Counted from the stretch's first letter, positions 47,071 to 57,105 are shown. The stretch is DNA of 64,000 bases from Rhipicephalus microplus (GCF_043290135.1 NC_134700.1:80783000-80846999); one strand, 5' to 3'. Program-made: numbers and translations. Notes: a model not told the origin generated them from the letters alone.

Positions 47071-47503
47071 TTCCCTCCATCCACTTTTTTGGGTTTATAT
47101 GTGAATTTAGAAGTAGGAGTGACAGTCAGCGCCATCTATAAGCCAAACGACGAGTGTGAAAACACTCTTATGCGCATGTTTTGGCGTCACGTAGCACGTG
47201 AACTTATTATGAGCGGGCAGCTGATTAATTGTCCCTCTTATACAACCTAAACACACCAAGTCTGCCAGTACGAGACCCTCGTTCAAATGAAATAAGGGAA
47301 AGAAGTGTATACCTAAGGGCTCGTTTTTCCATGTTTTAACACAATATTATTGAGATCTAACAGACAGTAATGCCAAAGAATGTACAGGGGAAGTTATTAG
47401 AACCAATGGAATGTAAATAAGAAGAAAGAAAAGTGGATGAAAAAATAACCAGCCGTGAGCAGGAATCGAACCTACGAACTTCGAATAGCGCGTTCGGAGG
47501 GAA

Positions 47504-47580
47504 GGCCGCTGTGGTAGCTCAGTGGTTAGAGCATCAAACGCATTATTTGAAGGTCGTAGGTTCGATTCCTGCTCACGGAT
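47504..47580 (+). tRNA. tRNA-like block, inverted unit
   Basis: Plus-strand version of the block: GTGGTAGCTCAGTGGTTAGA, then GGTTCGATTCC, a perfect box B. The anticodon region (TCAAACGCATTATTTGA) is longer than in the copy at 46999 and forms a hairpin. A partial minus-strand copy (47452-47492) abuts it at the dimer centre. Confidence 0.5.
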
Positions 47581-47956
47581 GGTTGTTTTTTCTTCCACTT
47601 TTCTTTCTTCTTATTTACATTCCATTGGTTCTAATAACTTCCCCTGTACATTCTTTGGCATTACTGTCTGATAGATCTCATTAATATTGTGTTAAAACAC
47701 GGAAAAACGAGCCCTTAGGTATACAATTCTTTCCCTTATTTCATTTGAACGAGGGTCTCGTACTGGCAGACTTGGTGTGTTTAGGTTGTATAAGAGGGAC
47801 AATTAATCAGCTGCCCACTCATAATAAGTTCACGGGCTACGTGACGCCAAAACATGAGCATAAGAGTGTTTTCACACTCGTCGTTTGGCTTATAGATGGC
47901 GCTGACTGTCACTCCTACTTCTAAATTTACATATAAACCCAAAAAAGAGGAGGGAA

Positions 47957-48032
47957 GGCCGCTGTGGTATCTCAGTGGTTAGAGCATCAAATGCATTATT
48001 TGAAGGTCGTAGGTTCGATTCCTGCTCACGGC
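47957..48032 (+). tRNA. tRNA-like block, outer inverted unit
   Basis: GGCCGCTGTGGTATCTCAGT...GGTTCGATTCCTGCTCACGG; same type as 47504-47580 with one box-A change (GCTC to TCTC). A loop with CAT in the anticodon place could be drawn, but the base before it is G and not T, which argues against a working tRNA. Confidence 0.5.
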
Positions 48033-48128
48033 TAGTTATGTTTTCATCCACTTTTCTTTCTTCTTATTTACATTCCATTGGTTCTAATAACTTCCCCTGT
48101 ACATTCTTTGGCATTACTGTCTGTTAGA

Positions 48129-48132
<4 letters not shown>

Positions 48133-48174
<42 letters not shown>
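48133..48174. repeat. (TA)n microsatellite
   Basis: About 42 bp. A TTTATTTATTTACATATACTG segment follows, which reads on the minus strand like a LINE tail. Confidence 0.95.
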
Positions 48175-48182
<8 letters not shown>

Positions 48183-48209
48183 TATTTACATATACTGCCA
48201 AGCCCAATT

Positions 48210-50030
48210 GTGGTGGGCACAGCGGCAAATGGTGGGCACAGCGGCACTCAGGCAATGCGGACGCTTAACCCCTTCGTCTTCATCGTGCAGATGCTGCAGC
48301 TCTTCCCGGACTTGCTGTTCTCTGTCAGCGGTGGAAACGCCATCTTGACCACGGACACGTGGACTGCGCAGGCATTCAACGCACCGACACTACACGCACC
48401 AGATATCCTGCTCTTCGTGGCAGTTGAATCTGTGTTGCGTCACTACAAGGCAACCAGTGCAATCGACCTACAAGCAGCGCCACCACGGATAACCACGACT
48501 ACAAAAGCGCCCGCACCAAACAACGCAGGCTGTGGGCACAGCGGCACTCAGGCAATGCGGACGCTTAACCCCTTCGTCTTCATGGTGCAGATGCTGCAGC
48601 TCTTCCCGGACTTGCTGTTCTCTGTCAGCGGTGGAAACGCCATCTTGACCACGGACACGTGGACTGCGCAGGCATTCAACGCACCGACACTACACGCACC
48701 AGATATCCTGCTCTTCGTGGCAGTTGAATCTGTGTTGCGTCACTACAAGGCAACCAGTGCAATCGACCTACAAGCAGCGCCACCACGGATAACCACGACT
48801 ACAAAAGCGCCCGCACCAAACAACGCAGGCTGTGGGCACAGCGGCACTCAGGCAATGCGGACGCTTAACCCCTTCGTCTTCATCGTGCAGATGCTGCAGC
48901 TCTTCCCGGACTTGCTGTTCTCTGTCAGCGGTGGAAACGCCATCTTGACCACGGACACGTGGACTGCGCAGGCATTCAACGCACCGACACTACACGCACC
49001 AGATATCCTGCTCTTCGTGGCAGTTGAATCTGTGTTGCGTCACTACAAGGCAACCAGTGCAATCGACCTACAAGCAGCGCCACCACGGATAACCACGACT
49101 ACAAAAGCGCCCGCACCAAACAACGCAGGCTGTGGGCACAGCGGCACTCAGGCAATGCGGACGCTTAACCCCTTCGTCTTCATCGTGCAGGTGAGAAGGG
49201 AACATGGAATTTGTATTCGATCAGACAACCGTTTCTTGCTTGTGCTGCTGTGCCCGCGGCAGTTTTGTGGAATTGTGTCAATATGTATAGACCTAGCGAA
49301 GAAATTATTGCTCCTTGGGGGCGATATTGAAACAAACCCTGGGCCTGAGCTAACCCAAATCGCAAGACAGATAAAGGAAATTGCTTCCGACATAAAAGAG
49401 ATAAAAGAGAAGCGTCTGACCGATATTGATAAAAAGCTTGACGCAATAACGGAACTAGAAAAGAAAGTCGAAGCTTCTCACGGTGAAATATTAAACATGA
49501 AACAGGTAATTGAAACACTGCAAAAAAGAATAGATGACCTTGAAAATCGAAGCCGCCGGTCAAACCTTATTGTGTACGGCTTAGCTGAACAGGAGGGAGA
49601 AACAAGTGAAAGCTTAGAACAAGCCGTAAACGAAGGTATTATTAAAGAAAAACTGGAACTTGAACCAGTTGCAATCGAACGTATACACCGATTAGGGAAT
49701 GCACAGACAAATAAAGTCAGACCAGTGATTTTCAAACTGCTGGATTCTAGACAAAAAAATGGAATACTCAAAAATGGGTACAAACTGAAAAACTCTGGCT
49801 TGTCCATTGGTGAAGACTTCTCGCGTAAAATACGGGAAGTCAGAAAGAGGCTTTGGGAGAGTGCAAAAGAAAATCGACAGAAACACGAGAAGGTGTCACT
49901 AGCCTTCGACAAACTCTATATTAATGGCCAAGCCTTCGTTTGGAATAACGAAAAAAATGACAAAGTTCTGCTTCGTCAAAAAAGGACGACACGAAGGGGC
50001 GGCCTTACACTCGTCAAGGCACAAAATTAA
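48210..50030 (+). CDS. LINE ORF1 with N-terminal modules, 2A motif, coiled coil and RRM-like domain
   Basis: The open frame spans 606 codons from ATG 48210. Residues 1 to about 327 are the tandem modules; ATGs within each module (for example AMRTLNPF) could also serve as starts. A hydrophobic segment (FLLVLLCPRQFCGIVSICI, about residue 339) precedes LLLLGGDIETNPGP (residues 366-379). Then come a coiled coil (KEIASDIKEIKEKRLTDIDK and ELEKKVEASHGEILN), RIDDLENRSRRSNLIVYGLA (start of the RRM) and IERIHRLGN with EDFSRKIREVRKRLW (C-terminal domain). ORF1 of this type is a trimeric RNA chaperone. ORF2 starts inside its last 107 nt. Confidence 0.8.
   Translation: MVGTAANGGHSGTQAMRTLNPFVFIVQMLQLFPDLLFSVSGGNAILTTDTWTAQAFNAPTLHAPDILLFVAVESVLRHYKATSAIDLQAAPPRITTTTKAPAPNNAGCGHSGTQAMRTLNPFVFMVQMLQLFPDLLFSVSGGNAILTTDTWTAQAFNAPTLHAPDILLFVAVESVLRHYKATSAIDLQAAPPRITTTTKAPAPNNAGCGHSGTQAMRTLNPFVFIVQMLQLFPDLLFSVSGGNAILTTDTWTAQAFNAPTLHAPDILLFVAVESVLRHYKATSAIDLQAAPPRITTTTKAPAPNNAGCGHSGTQAMRTLNPFVFIVQVRREHGICIRSDNRFLLVLLCPRQFCGIVSICIDLAKKLLLLGGDIETNPGPELTQIARQIKEIASDIKEIKEKRLTDIDKKLDAITELEKKVEASHGEILNMKQVIETLQKRIDDLENRSRRSNLIVYGLAEQEGETSESLEQAVNEGIIKEKLELEPVAIERIHRLGNAQTNKVRPVIFKLLDSRQKNGILKNGYKLKNSGLSIGEDFSRKIREVRKRLWESAKENRQKHEKVSLAFDKLYINGQAFVWNNEKNDKVLLRQKRTTRRGGLTLVKAQN
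48232..49190 (+). repeat. 300-bp tandem modules in frame with ORF1
   Basis: GTGGGCACAGCGGCACTCAG recurs at 48232, 48532, 48832 and 49132, an exact period of 300. Copies appear almost identical (one visible change near 48583). Because the period is 100 codons and the modules have no stop in that frame, an open frame crosses all of them. The module reads MLQLFPDLLFSVSGGNAILT, TAQAFNAPTLHAPDILLFVA and TTTTKAPAPNNAGC. The fourth ends at GTGCAG|GTGAGAAGG. They could be promoter monomers, a translated repeat, or both. Confidence 0.9.
49305..49346 (+). other. 2A-like ribosome-skipping motif
   Basis: Codons give LLLLGGDIETNPGP. The consensus D-x-E-x-N-P-G|P is fully met, with the Asp codon at 49323 and the break expected between Gly 49341-49343 and Pro 49344-49346. 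2A-like motifs have been described in some CR1-type and trypanosome LINEs. If active, ribosomes would release the module-derived N-terminal chain and separately make the coiled-coil ORF1 protein. Confidence 0.8.
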
Positions 50031-52788
50031 AGAAATAACTGTACTGAATATAAATGCTAGAAGTATTCTAAACAAAATCGAAGCTCTTGAAAATCTGTTG
50101 CTTGAATATGAACCTGATGTTGTGGCTATTACTGAAACATGGCTCACCCCCGACGTGTACGACTCTGAAATTGCTCCCCCAAGTTATTCTGTAATCCGCA
50201 AGGACCGTCTGGCGCGAGGGGGTGGTGTTGCTCTGCTGATAAAGAATCGCTTTTCCTTCCACGTTTTGGCGCACAATTTAGAAGCTGAAGCAATCTTTTG
50301 TAAACTCACGTGTGACTCAGGGACTGTGTTCATTGGGTGTGTTTACCGGAGCCCGTCATCGGGTCATGAAAGTATATCGGCCATTCAAGAATTCATGCAT
50401 CAAAATGTGAAAAATTCGAAAGTACTGCTGATGGGTGATTTCAATCTTGCTGACATAGAATGGAATACTATGCATCACTCGTCAGCAGCCTCTGAAGCTC
50501 TCCTTGATATTATGCTTGCCTTTAACCTTCAACAAATCGTAACTGAGCCTACACGCACACAAGGTGCCGTTAAAAACATCCTGGATCTTATCCTTCTCAG
50601 CCAACACTTCCCGATAAGTGCCGTTAAATCGAGTATTATTGAAGGCATTTCGGACCACGATATACCGCTATGCATTCTACCTATTAGCAATACCCAAATC
50701 AATCGTGACGAAGTGTCTGTGATTGCTGACTTTCAAAGAGCAGACGACAACAGCATACTAACACACTTAGACTACGAGTTTGCCAACTTTTCACAACTCG
50801 CGTCGGACGCATCATGTGACATAGACGCTCTATGGATTAAGTTCAAATCAATTATATTTTTTTGTATCGATAAGTATGTTCCCCAAAAAACTAGAAAACA
50901 ACAGAGGTCAAACCCATGGATCACGCGTGAAGTTATTCACTCAAAACGTCGCGTGAATCGTCTTCGTAAAACAGCAAAAAATAACCAAAGCCAGTCGATA
51001 ACTTTAAAACTGCAGAACGCTAAGACTGATCTACGAGATAAAACCAAAGCGGCAAAAGATCATTACTTTAACGTAACTCTGCCGAGTTTCCTTGCAAATA
51101 ACCCTCGCAGGTTCTGGAAACATTTCAGTGTAAAGGGGGCAGTGACACAACTATCTGCAAAAGAAAAACAAGATAAAGCTGAGTCATTTAACAACTTTTT
51201 TCAATCTGTATTCACAGCTGAAAATAAAAATGTACCCTCTATTAGTTCGCGCATTACCACGACCATCGATGACCTAATCATTACAGATGCCGGTGTCATG
51301 AATCTTTTATTGAAAATTGATCCCAGGAAATCTAGTGGTCCCGATAACATTCCGAACGAATTTCTTAAAAGGTACGCGGAATGGAGTAGTAAATATCTCG
51401 GAATAATTTTTAGGAAATCCTTGCAGCTCGCTAAATTACCGTCTGACTGGAAATTAGCTAAAGTCATACCAATACATAAATCCGGAGATAAAGTCCTGGT
51501 ATCGAACTATAGACCTATATCTCTTACAAGTACATCGTGCAAACTACTAGAACATGTTATTTTTAAACACATCACATCTTTCCTTGAACAAATACATTTT
51601 TTTTCTCCCAACCAGCATGGATTTCGAAACGGTTTATCAACTATTACACAATTGACCGAAGTTGTACATGACCTTGCACATAGCCTCAATCGCCGCAGTC
51701 AAACAGATATGGTCCTATTAGATTTTTCAAAAGCATTTGACAGTGTCTGCCATAACAAATTAATTGCGAAATTGGAAGCCATCTTAGGTAACACCTCATT
51801 CGCCAGTTGGATTAAGGACTTTTTGCTCAATCGAAAACAATTCGTATTCTTTGAACAAGCTACATCGAAAACCGTTTCTGTATCATCAGGCGTACCACAA
51901 GGATCAGTTCTTGGACCATTGTTATTTTTAATCTATATCAACGACATTGCAACAAACATCGACTCTAACATAAAACTTTTTGCTGACGATTGTGTTATAT
52001 ATCAGGAAATCAATAGCCATACAGACCACCTTGCGCTGAGTGCCTCCCTAAACACAATATCCGAATGGTGTAAACAATGGCAGATGTCAATAAACGTAAA
52101 AAAATCCGCTGTGATCACAATAACTAAAAGAAAACAGCCCTCAATATTCAACTATGCAGTCGACGGCACCATGCTACCTAAAGTAAACCAACATAAATAT
52201 TTAGGGGTGACGCTTACTTCGGACCTTAACTGGACCCAGCACATAGATAACGTTTCCGCAGCAGCACTACGCAAGTTATTTTTTCTTAAAAGAAGCCTAA
52301 AACTAGCTCCCACCCCAATAAAGCTGCTTGCCTATAAGACATTTATAAGACCGATTTTAGAATATGCCAACGTGGTTTGGTTCCCGCATACAAAGACTAA
52401 CATAAGGAAACTGGAAGCAGTGCAAAGAAAAGCGATAAGATTTATTCACAACAGGTACAGGCGCACTGACTCCCCAACTTACCTTTTAAACGCATCCAAT
52501 CTAAAAACGCTGCTAGAAAGGGCGAAAGAAGCCCGCTTAAAATTCTTGTTTCAGATAATTCACAACAGTTTCAAGATAAACGTGTCGAAGTACATTTCGT
52601 TTTCCGAAACCCGACCTACACGCCAACAGCATCCCAATATACTAACAGAATATTCATATAGTAATGAAACCTTCAAGCATTCTTTTTTTCCACTTGCCAT
52701 TAGGGAATGGAATCAAGTACATCCATCGATCACAAACACCAAATCATTCTCGGAATTTGTTAATAAAATTGAAGGCACAAGCAACTAA
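49924..52788 (+). CDS. LINE ORF2: AP-like endonuclease and reverse transcriptase, open
   Basis: 954 codons from ATG 49924. The endonuclease has LNINARSILNKIEAL, VVAITETWLT, GGGVALLIKNR, VYRSPSS, VLLMGDFNLADIEWN, NILDLILLS and ISDHDIPL (residues about 35-260). The RT has SSGPDNIPNEFLK, KVIPIHKSGDKVLVSNYRPI, NQHGFRNGLSTITQL, MVLLDFSKAFDSV, SSGVPQGSVLGPLLFLIYIN, KLFADDCVIYQE (FADD at 51979-51990) and HKYLGVTLTSDLNW. All catalytic residues are present. There is no RNase H or terminal knuckle beyond PLAIREWNQV. It overlaps ORF1 by 107 nt in another frame, so translation probably needs reinitiation or a shift. Confidence 0.9.
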   Translation: MAKPSFGITKKMTKFCFVKKGRHEGAALHSSRHKIKEITVLNINARSILNKIEALENLLLEYEPDVVAITETWLTPDVYDSEIAPPSYSVIRKDRLARGGGVALLIKNRFSFHVLAHNLEAEAIFCKLTCDSGTVFIGCVYRSPSSGHESISAIQEFMHQNVKNSKVLLMGDFNLADIEWNTMHHSSAASEALLDIMLAFNLQQIVTEPTRTQGAVKNILDLILLSQHFPISAVKSSIIEGISDHDIPLCILPISNTQINRDEVSVIADFQRADDNSILTHLDYEFANFSQLASDASCDIDALWIKFKSIIFFCIDKYVPQKTRKQQRSNPWITREVIHSKRRVNRLRKTAKNNQSQSITLKLQNAKTDLRDKTKAAKDHYFNVTLPSFLANNPRRFWKHFSVKGAVTQLSAKEKQDKAESFNNFFQSVFTAENKNVPSISSRITTTIDDLIITDAGVMNLLLKIDPRKSSGPDNIPNEFLKRYAEWSSKYLGIIFRKSLQLAKLPSDWKLAKVIPIHKSGDKVLVSNYRPISLTSTSCKLLEHVIFKHITSFLEQIHFFSPNQHGFRNGLSTITQLTEVVHDLAHSLNRRSQTDMVLLDFSKAFDSVCHNKLIAKLEAILGNTSFASWIKDFLLNRKQFVFFEQATSKTVSVSSGVPQGSVLGPLLFLIYINDIATNIDSNIKLFADDCVIYQEINSHTDHLALSASLNTISEWCKQWQMSINVKKSAVITITKRKQPSIFNYAVDGTMLPKVNQHKYLGVTLTSDLNWTQHIDNVSAAALRKLFFLKRSLKLAPTPIKLLAYKTFIRPILEYANVVWFPHTKTNIRKLEAVQRKAIRFIHNRYRRTDSPTYLLNASNLKTLLERAKEARLKFLFQIIHNSFKINVSKYISFSETRPTRQQHPNILTEYSYSNETFKHSFFPLAIREWNQVHPSITNTKSFSEFVNKIEGTSN

Positions 52789-53040
52789 TCCTCGACACAG
52801 AGAGGATATAACTACAGGCCTGTCTCAATAGTGTGATAAATGTATTCATTGTATATATTTTGGTAAACGCTATTTGTTCTTGCCTTATATTTATTGTAAC
52901 CTCTTTTTTTACATTTATTAGATATTTCATTGTTCCTGAAATGTTTTATGTTTTATATATTGCACTTTTTGTATTGCCCTCCTGCTACGCTCTCAGATGA
53001 GAGCAGCAGTATTGGAAATAAATAAATAAATAAATAAATT

Positions 53041-53285
53041 AGGTATTATTGCAGGAAGGGCACATACGTTGTGAAATGGCAAGATTTCTACAGAGGGTAC
53101 TCACTGAATTATTATAATAACGAGTGAGACAAAGCCGACAGAAATACATTTGATGACTACATCTGTACCACTAAAATACATTCAGTAGCATAGGACATCA
53201 ATTCCAACTAGTACTGAAAAAAAAGAACAGTGAGCCCTTCAAACAGTGGACAAGAAAAGAACAGAGTTCGCCAGTTCTGAAGACA
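53041..53285. other. Spacer between the two tail-to-tail LINEs
   Basis: Probably includes the 3' UTR of the minus-strand LINE. No tail or target duplication could be fixed. Confidence 0.3.
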
Positions 53286-53289
53286 ATAA

Positions 53290-56007
53290 CTAACATTCGA
53301 GCAGAGATGAAAAAGTTTCCAATGATCGACTGTTTGTTATACTGAAGTTATTCCACTCGCGAATTGCTAGTGGAAAATAAGAATATTTCAGACAGTTCGT
53401 CCGGCACTGATATTCATTCAGTGTCTGAGAATGCTTTTGTCGTGTTGGCCTTGTTTCTTTAAATGACATGTACTTTGAACTGTCTATGTTTAGCTGTTGG
53501 TGAACAAACTGATATAGGAATTTCTGACGTGCCAGTTTAGCGCGGTTTTTTATTTTTAAGAGGCCTGCTTTTTTTAAAAGTTCTGTGGGTGAGTCAGTTA
53601 TTCTGTACTTGTTATAGACAAATCTTATCGCTTTTCGTTGTATTCGTTCTAGGACATTTATGAGATTGTTTGTAAAGGGCAACCACGCGACGTTTGCATA
53701 TTCTAAGACAGGTCTGACGAATGCTTTGTAGGCTAGAAGTTTCGTTTTAGGTGGCGCGGAAGCGAGACTTCTACGAAGGAAAAATAGCCGTTTTAATGCA
53801 GCTGATGTGACATGACTAACGTGGATATCCCATCTAAAATCTTGCGTTAAAGTTAAACCTAGATATTTGTGTTTAGTCACTACCGGAAGTGGAGAGTTAT
53901 TTATAACGTAAACAAAATTAGATACTTGCTTTTTTGTTGTTATCCTCAAGAGAGCAGATTTTTAACATTCAGGGTCATTTGCCAAAGAGCACACCACTTA
54001 GATATGAACTGCAAGGCATTGTTCAGTTTTACATGATCTTCTGGGGCGTTTATTTCCTGGTAAAGTATACAATCATCGGCGAAAAGCCTCACATTAACAG
54101 CAATGCCAGCAGATAAATCATTAATGAAGATTAAAAATAAAATGGGGGCCAAGACACTGCCCTGCGGTACACCTGACGTAACGTTGGCTATGGTAGAACT
54201 TTCGCGATTGACTTGCACATACTGTGTTCGGTTACTCAGATAATTGTCGATCCAGTCAGTAAGTGGGCCTGCGCCTATCGTTGCTTCTAATTTTTTATAA
54301 GTTTTTTGTGTGGCACCCGATCAAACGCCTTTGAGAAATCTAATAGAATTAAATCAGTTTGTTTTGTACAGTCTACATTGAGGGAGATGTCGTGAATTAG
54401 TTCAACCAGTTGGGTAACTGTAGATAGTCCTTTGTGAAAACCGTGTTGTAGTGGCGATAAGATGTGATTCTGGTCAAGGTACAACGTTAGATGTTTAAGA
54501 ATAATGTGTTCCAGTAGTTTGCAAGTTGTGCTGGTTAGTGAAATGGTTCTGAAACTTGAAGGGTCAGCTTCGCTACCAGATTTATGAACAGCAGCAACTT
54601 TTGCGATTTTCTATTATTGGGGGAGGGAAAAGGTTGATAGGGACTTATTGAAAAGTATACACAAGTATTTGGCTACCCATTCAGCATATCGCCTAAGAAA
54701 TTCATTTGGCAAGTTATGGGGACCGGCACTGTTCTTAGTATCTAATTTTAACAACAAATTAAGCACTCCGGACTCTGTCACAACAAGTGGTTCAATATGT
54801 CGGGTGTTGCAAATGTCAACATCAGGCACATTTCCATCATCAATCGTGAAAACAGATTGGAAATAGTTATTTAGCGAGTTTGCTTTATCTTTGCTTTCTT
54901 CCGGGGCCGCGGGCCTAATACGGTTTTTGGGATTAAGGTAGTTCCAGAACTTCTGGGGAGACGTTTTCAAAAAGTTGGGTAGTGTACTTGTAAAATAGTT
55001 TGCTTTGGACATTTTTATTTGGGATTTCATCTTAGTAATTGCTTGACTCAACTTGTTCCGAATTTGTGGAGTAGGTTTTGCCTTCAAAGTTTTTCTGAGA
55101 CGCTTTACTTTACGCTTGCAATGGATAATTTCAAGCGTTATCCATGAATTATGTTTTCGTGTCTTCTTTGTTTTAGATGGCACATAGTTGAGAACGCAAT
55201 GTGTTACGACTGATTTGAAGCTTGCCCATAGTATTTCCACATTTGTGTTTGAATCATTCGCAAAGAGTTCAAATGAAGCAAGTTCATGGAAAAGATGATC
55301 AAGTATACTGGTGTCATCGGCATGGTTAAAGTCAAGATAGGCAGAAAAGGAGTTGGACGGCATAGGAATGTCAACTATAGAAACGGAGCCCTGAATAACT
55401 TCGTGGTCTGATATGCCCTCAAGAATTTCAACCTCTGCATTATCTGCAGGAAAATGATCGCTTAAGAACACCAAGTCGAGTATATTAGAACAGCACCCTT
55501 GGATACGCGTAGGCTGTTTTACGATTTGGGACAGATTAAATGTCAACATGATGTCAATGAGCGCATCCGTGCATGCGCTGTTGTGTTGCATTGTTTGCCA
55601 GTTTATATCGGGTAGGTTAAAGTCGCCGAGCAAAATTAGCCTGGCTCCGAGAAAATACCGATGCATATACGTGTGCAATGCCTGCAAGCTATCCTTGTCT
55701 GAAGATGGGCTGCGATAAACGCAGCCAACAAATACTGGGCAAGAAGGGAAGAGAAGCTTGCAAAATATTGCCTCGACTCCGATAACCTCAGGAAGTATTT
55801 CAAAGGAAAGCTCTTTTTTAAGTAGGATGGCAACACCTCCTCCGCGTGTCTGCCTATCTTTACGAATGATGACGTAGTTGGGGGGGGGGGGGGGGGTGTT
55901 ACCTCAAAATCCTTTATCTCATTTGTCAGCCATGTTTCTGTCAAAGCTACGAAGTCAGGTTCAATTCCGAGAAGTAAGGATTCAAGCGGTACTAATTTTT
56001 GAAGCAT
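53290..56007 (-). pseudogene. ORF2 of the decayed LINE (EN-RT)
   Basis: Endonuclease: FVALTETWLTNEI (to 55900), then a G/C homopolymer (about 55880-55897 on plus) that shifts the frame, LILLGDFNLPDINWQ, SNILDLVFLS and ISDHEVIQG. RT: NSAGPHNLPNEFLRR to a stop at 54614, then QHGFHKGLSTVTQLV, LILLDFSKAFDRV, TSGVPQGSVLAPILF, RLFADDCILYQE (FADD about 54083-54072) and thumb to 53290. Catalytic residues are kept while the frame is broken in at least four places. Confidence 0.85.
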
Positions 56008-56033
56008 GCTGCGGGTGTTTATGGTAAGAAATG

Positions 56034-57093
56034 TTATTTCTTTCGTTGGCTGCGGCGTTGTGGCTCGCCTGATGCTTCCGCTTCGTCCTTTTTTTCATGG
56101 TTATTGGTGTGACGGCCAGCGCTTACGAGCACAATATCATTTGCATCGTCATCCCATCGGTACAGATCTTCATTCACTTTTAACTTGTCATAGACCAGAA
56201 ATACTTTGTCTCCGGCTTCTTTTTTGGTTTTTGCAATTTGCCAAAGCATTTTTCTGATGTATCTCACCCTATTTGAGAAGTCCTCTCCAACAGAGAAAGT
56301 GGTGCTCTTTAGTTTCGTGCAGTTTCTAAGAATGGTTACTTTGTCTTGGAAGTCGAGGAGTTTCAGCATCACTGGTCTAGGTTTTTGAGCGTTTTGTTTT
56401 CCTATCCTGTGGATTCTTTCTATTGGAACGGGTTTAATCTTTAGTATGTTCTTAAGTATCTGCTCACTTATGGTTTGTTCGAGGGTTTCGGGGTGTTCGT
56501 CTGCCTCCTCCGGTACGCCATACACAAGACACAAGTAAGTATGACCTTCTAGACCGGTTTTCTAAGTCGTCTATTTTTAACTCCAAGTATTGAACGGTTT
56601 TTTGAAGATTGGTTACTTGGGAGACACGGGACGTGATCTTGTTTTTCAGTAACGTTACTTGTTCAAGTTTTGCTTCAATAGATTTTAAACGTTCTTCTTT
56701 TATTTCTTTTATGTCATCTGCAATTACTTGAAGCTGTTTCATGATCTTGTTCATATCGGGTCCCGGGTTTGTTTCAATGTCGCCACTGAGCAACAGTAAT
56801 TCCTTGATTCAGGTACCCATGTCACTCCATAGGGCACAAATCTGCCTAGGGCACGGCAGCACTATTAGGCATAGGTAATTTGAACGAATACATTTGTCAT
56901 AACGCCTGCTCACCTGCGGTAGATAAACAAATGGGTTGAGGTGTTGCATCCTGGCAGTGCCGCCGTGCCCTATGGCTTGAGTCGAGGGGTGTTCAGTCTT
57001 TATACCACTCCAGTCTGCCAGCAGCGCCGTCTTCACGTTGTGGCGATCAGCGTCGGCGCATGAAGTCACCGAGGCAGGCCTGTTTCCAGGCAA
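56034..57093 (-). pseudogene. ORF1 of the decayed LINE, with 2A motif
   Basis: The leader (57093-56809) includes GGTARMQHLNPFVYLPQVSR and CLIVLPCPRQICALW, matching the end of the modules and hydrophobic segment of the intact element; it ends at a TGA. Immediately after come LLLLSGDIETNPGPDMNK (the 2A motif, 56799-56758), a coiled coil (QLQVIADDIKEIKEERLKSI) and KIDDLENRSRRSYL. A frameshift near 56520 precedes ERIHRIGKQNAQKPRPVMLK and VGEDFSNRVRYIRKMLWQIA, to 56034. A TATAAAG occurs at about 57005 on this strand. Confidence 0.75.
56758..56799 (-). other. 2A-like motif, second copy
   Basis: LLLLSGDIETNPGP on the minus strand; Pro codons 56766-56764 and 56760-56758. It differs from the 49.3-kb copy by Ser for Gly before Gly-Asp, so the motif has been kept between diverged elements. 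Confidence 0.8.
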
Positions 57094-57105
57094 ATCGTTG
57101 AGCGT

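Larger units (their letters stand above)
48232..53040 (+). mobile_element. Intact-looking LINE with tandem 5' modules and a 2A motif
   Basis: Order: three complete 300-bp modules plus a partial fourth (48232-49190), a 2A-like motif, ORF1 coiled coil and RRM/CTD to 50030, ORF2 endonuclease-RT (49924-52788), a 3' UTR and an (AATA)n tail at 53014-53040. There is no RNase H. Coiled-coil ORF1 plus EN-RT ORF2 puts it in the CR1/L2/Jockey assemblage; I do not assign a clade. Both frames are open throughout, which no other element here shows, so it may be recent. A relative lies at 57.1-53.3 kb on the other strand. Confidence 0.85.
53286..57095 (-). mobile_element. Decayed relative of the 2A LINE, tail to tail with it
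   Basis: On the minus strand: a 5' leader frame, a 2A motif, ORF1 coiled coil and CTD, then EN-RT, with the same order and clear protein similarity to the element at 48.2-53.0 kb (for example KHKYLGLTLTQDFRWDIHVS against HKYLGVTLTSDLNWTQHID). It lacks 300-bp modules. Several frameshifts and stops are present. Its 3' end and tail are not defined within 53041-53285. Confidence 0.85.

Noticed and set aside
47433..47684. Open frames crossing the tRNA-like repeats
   Set aside because: They read through tRNA-like and inverted repeat sequence and have no coding signature.
47957..48032. Functional tRNA-Met (CAT in the loop)
   Set aside because: Base 33 would be G, the acceptor stem has mismatches, and the block recurs inside a dispersed repeat.
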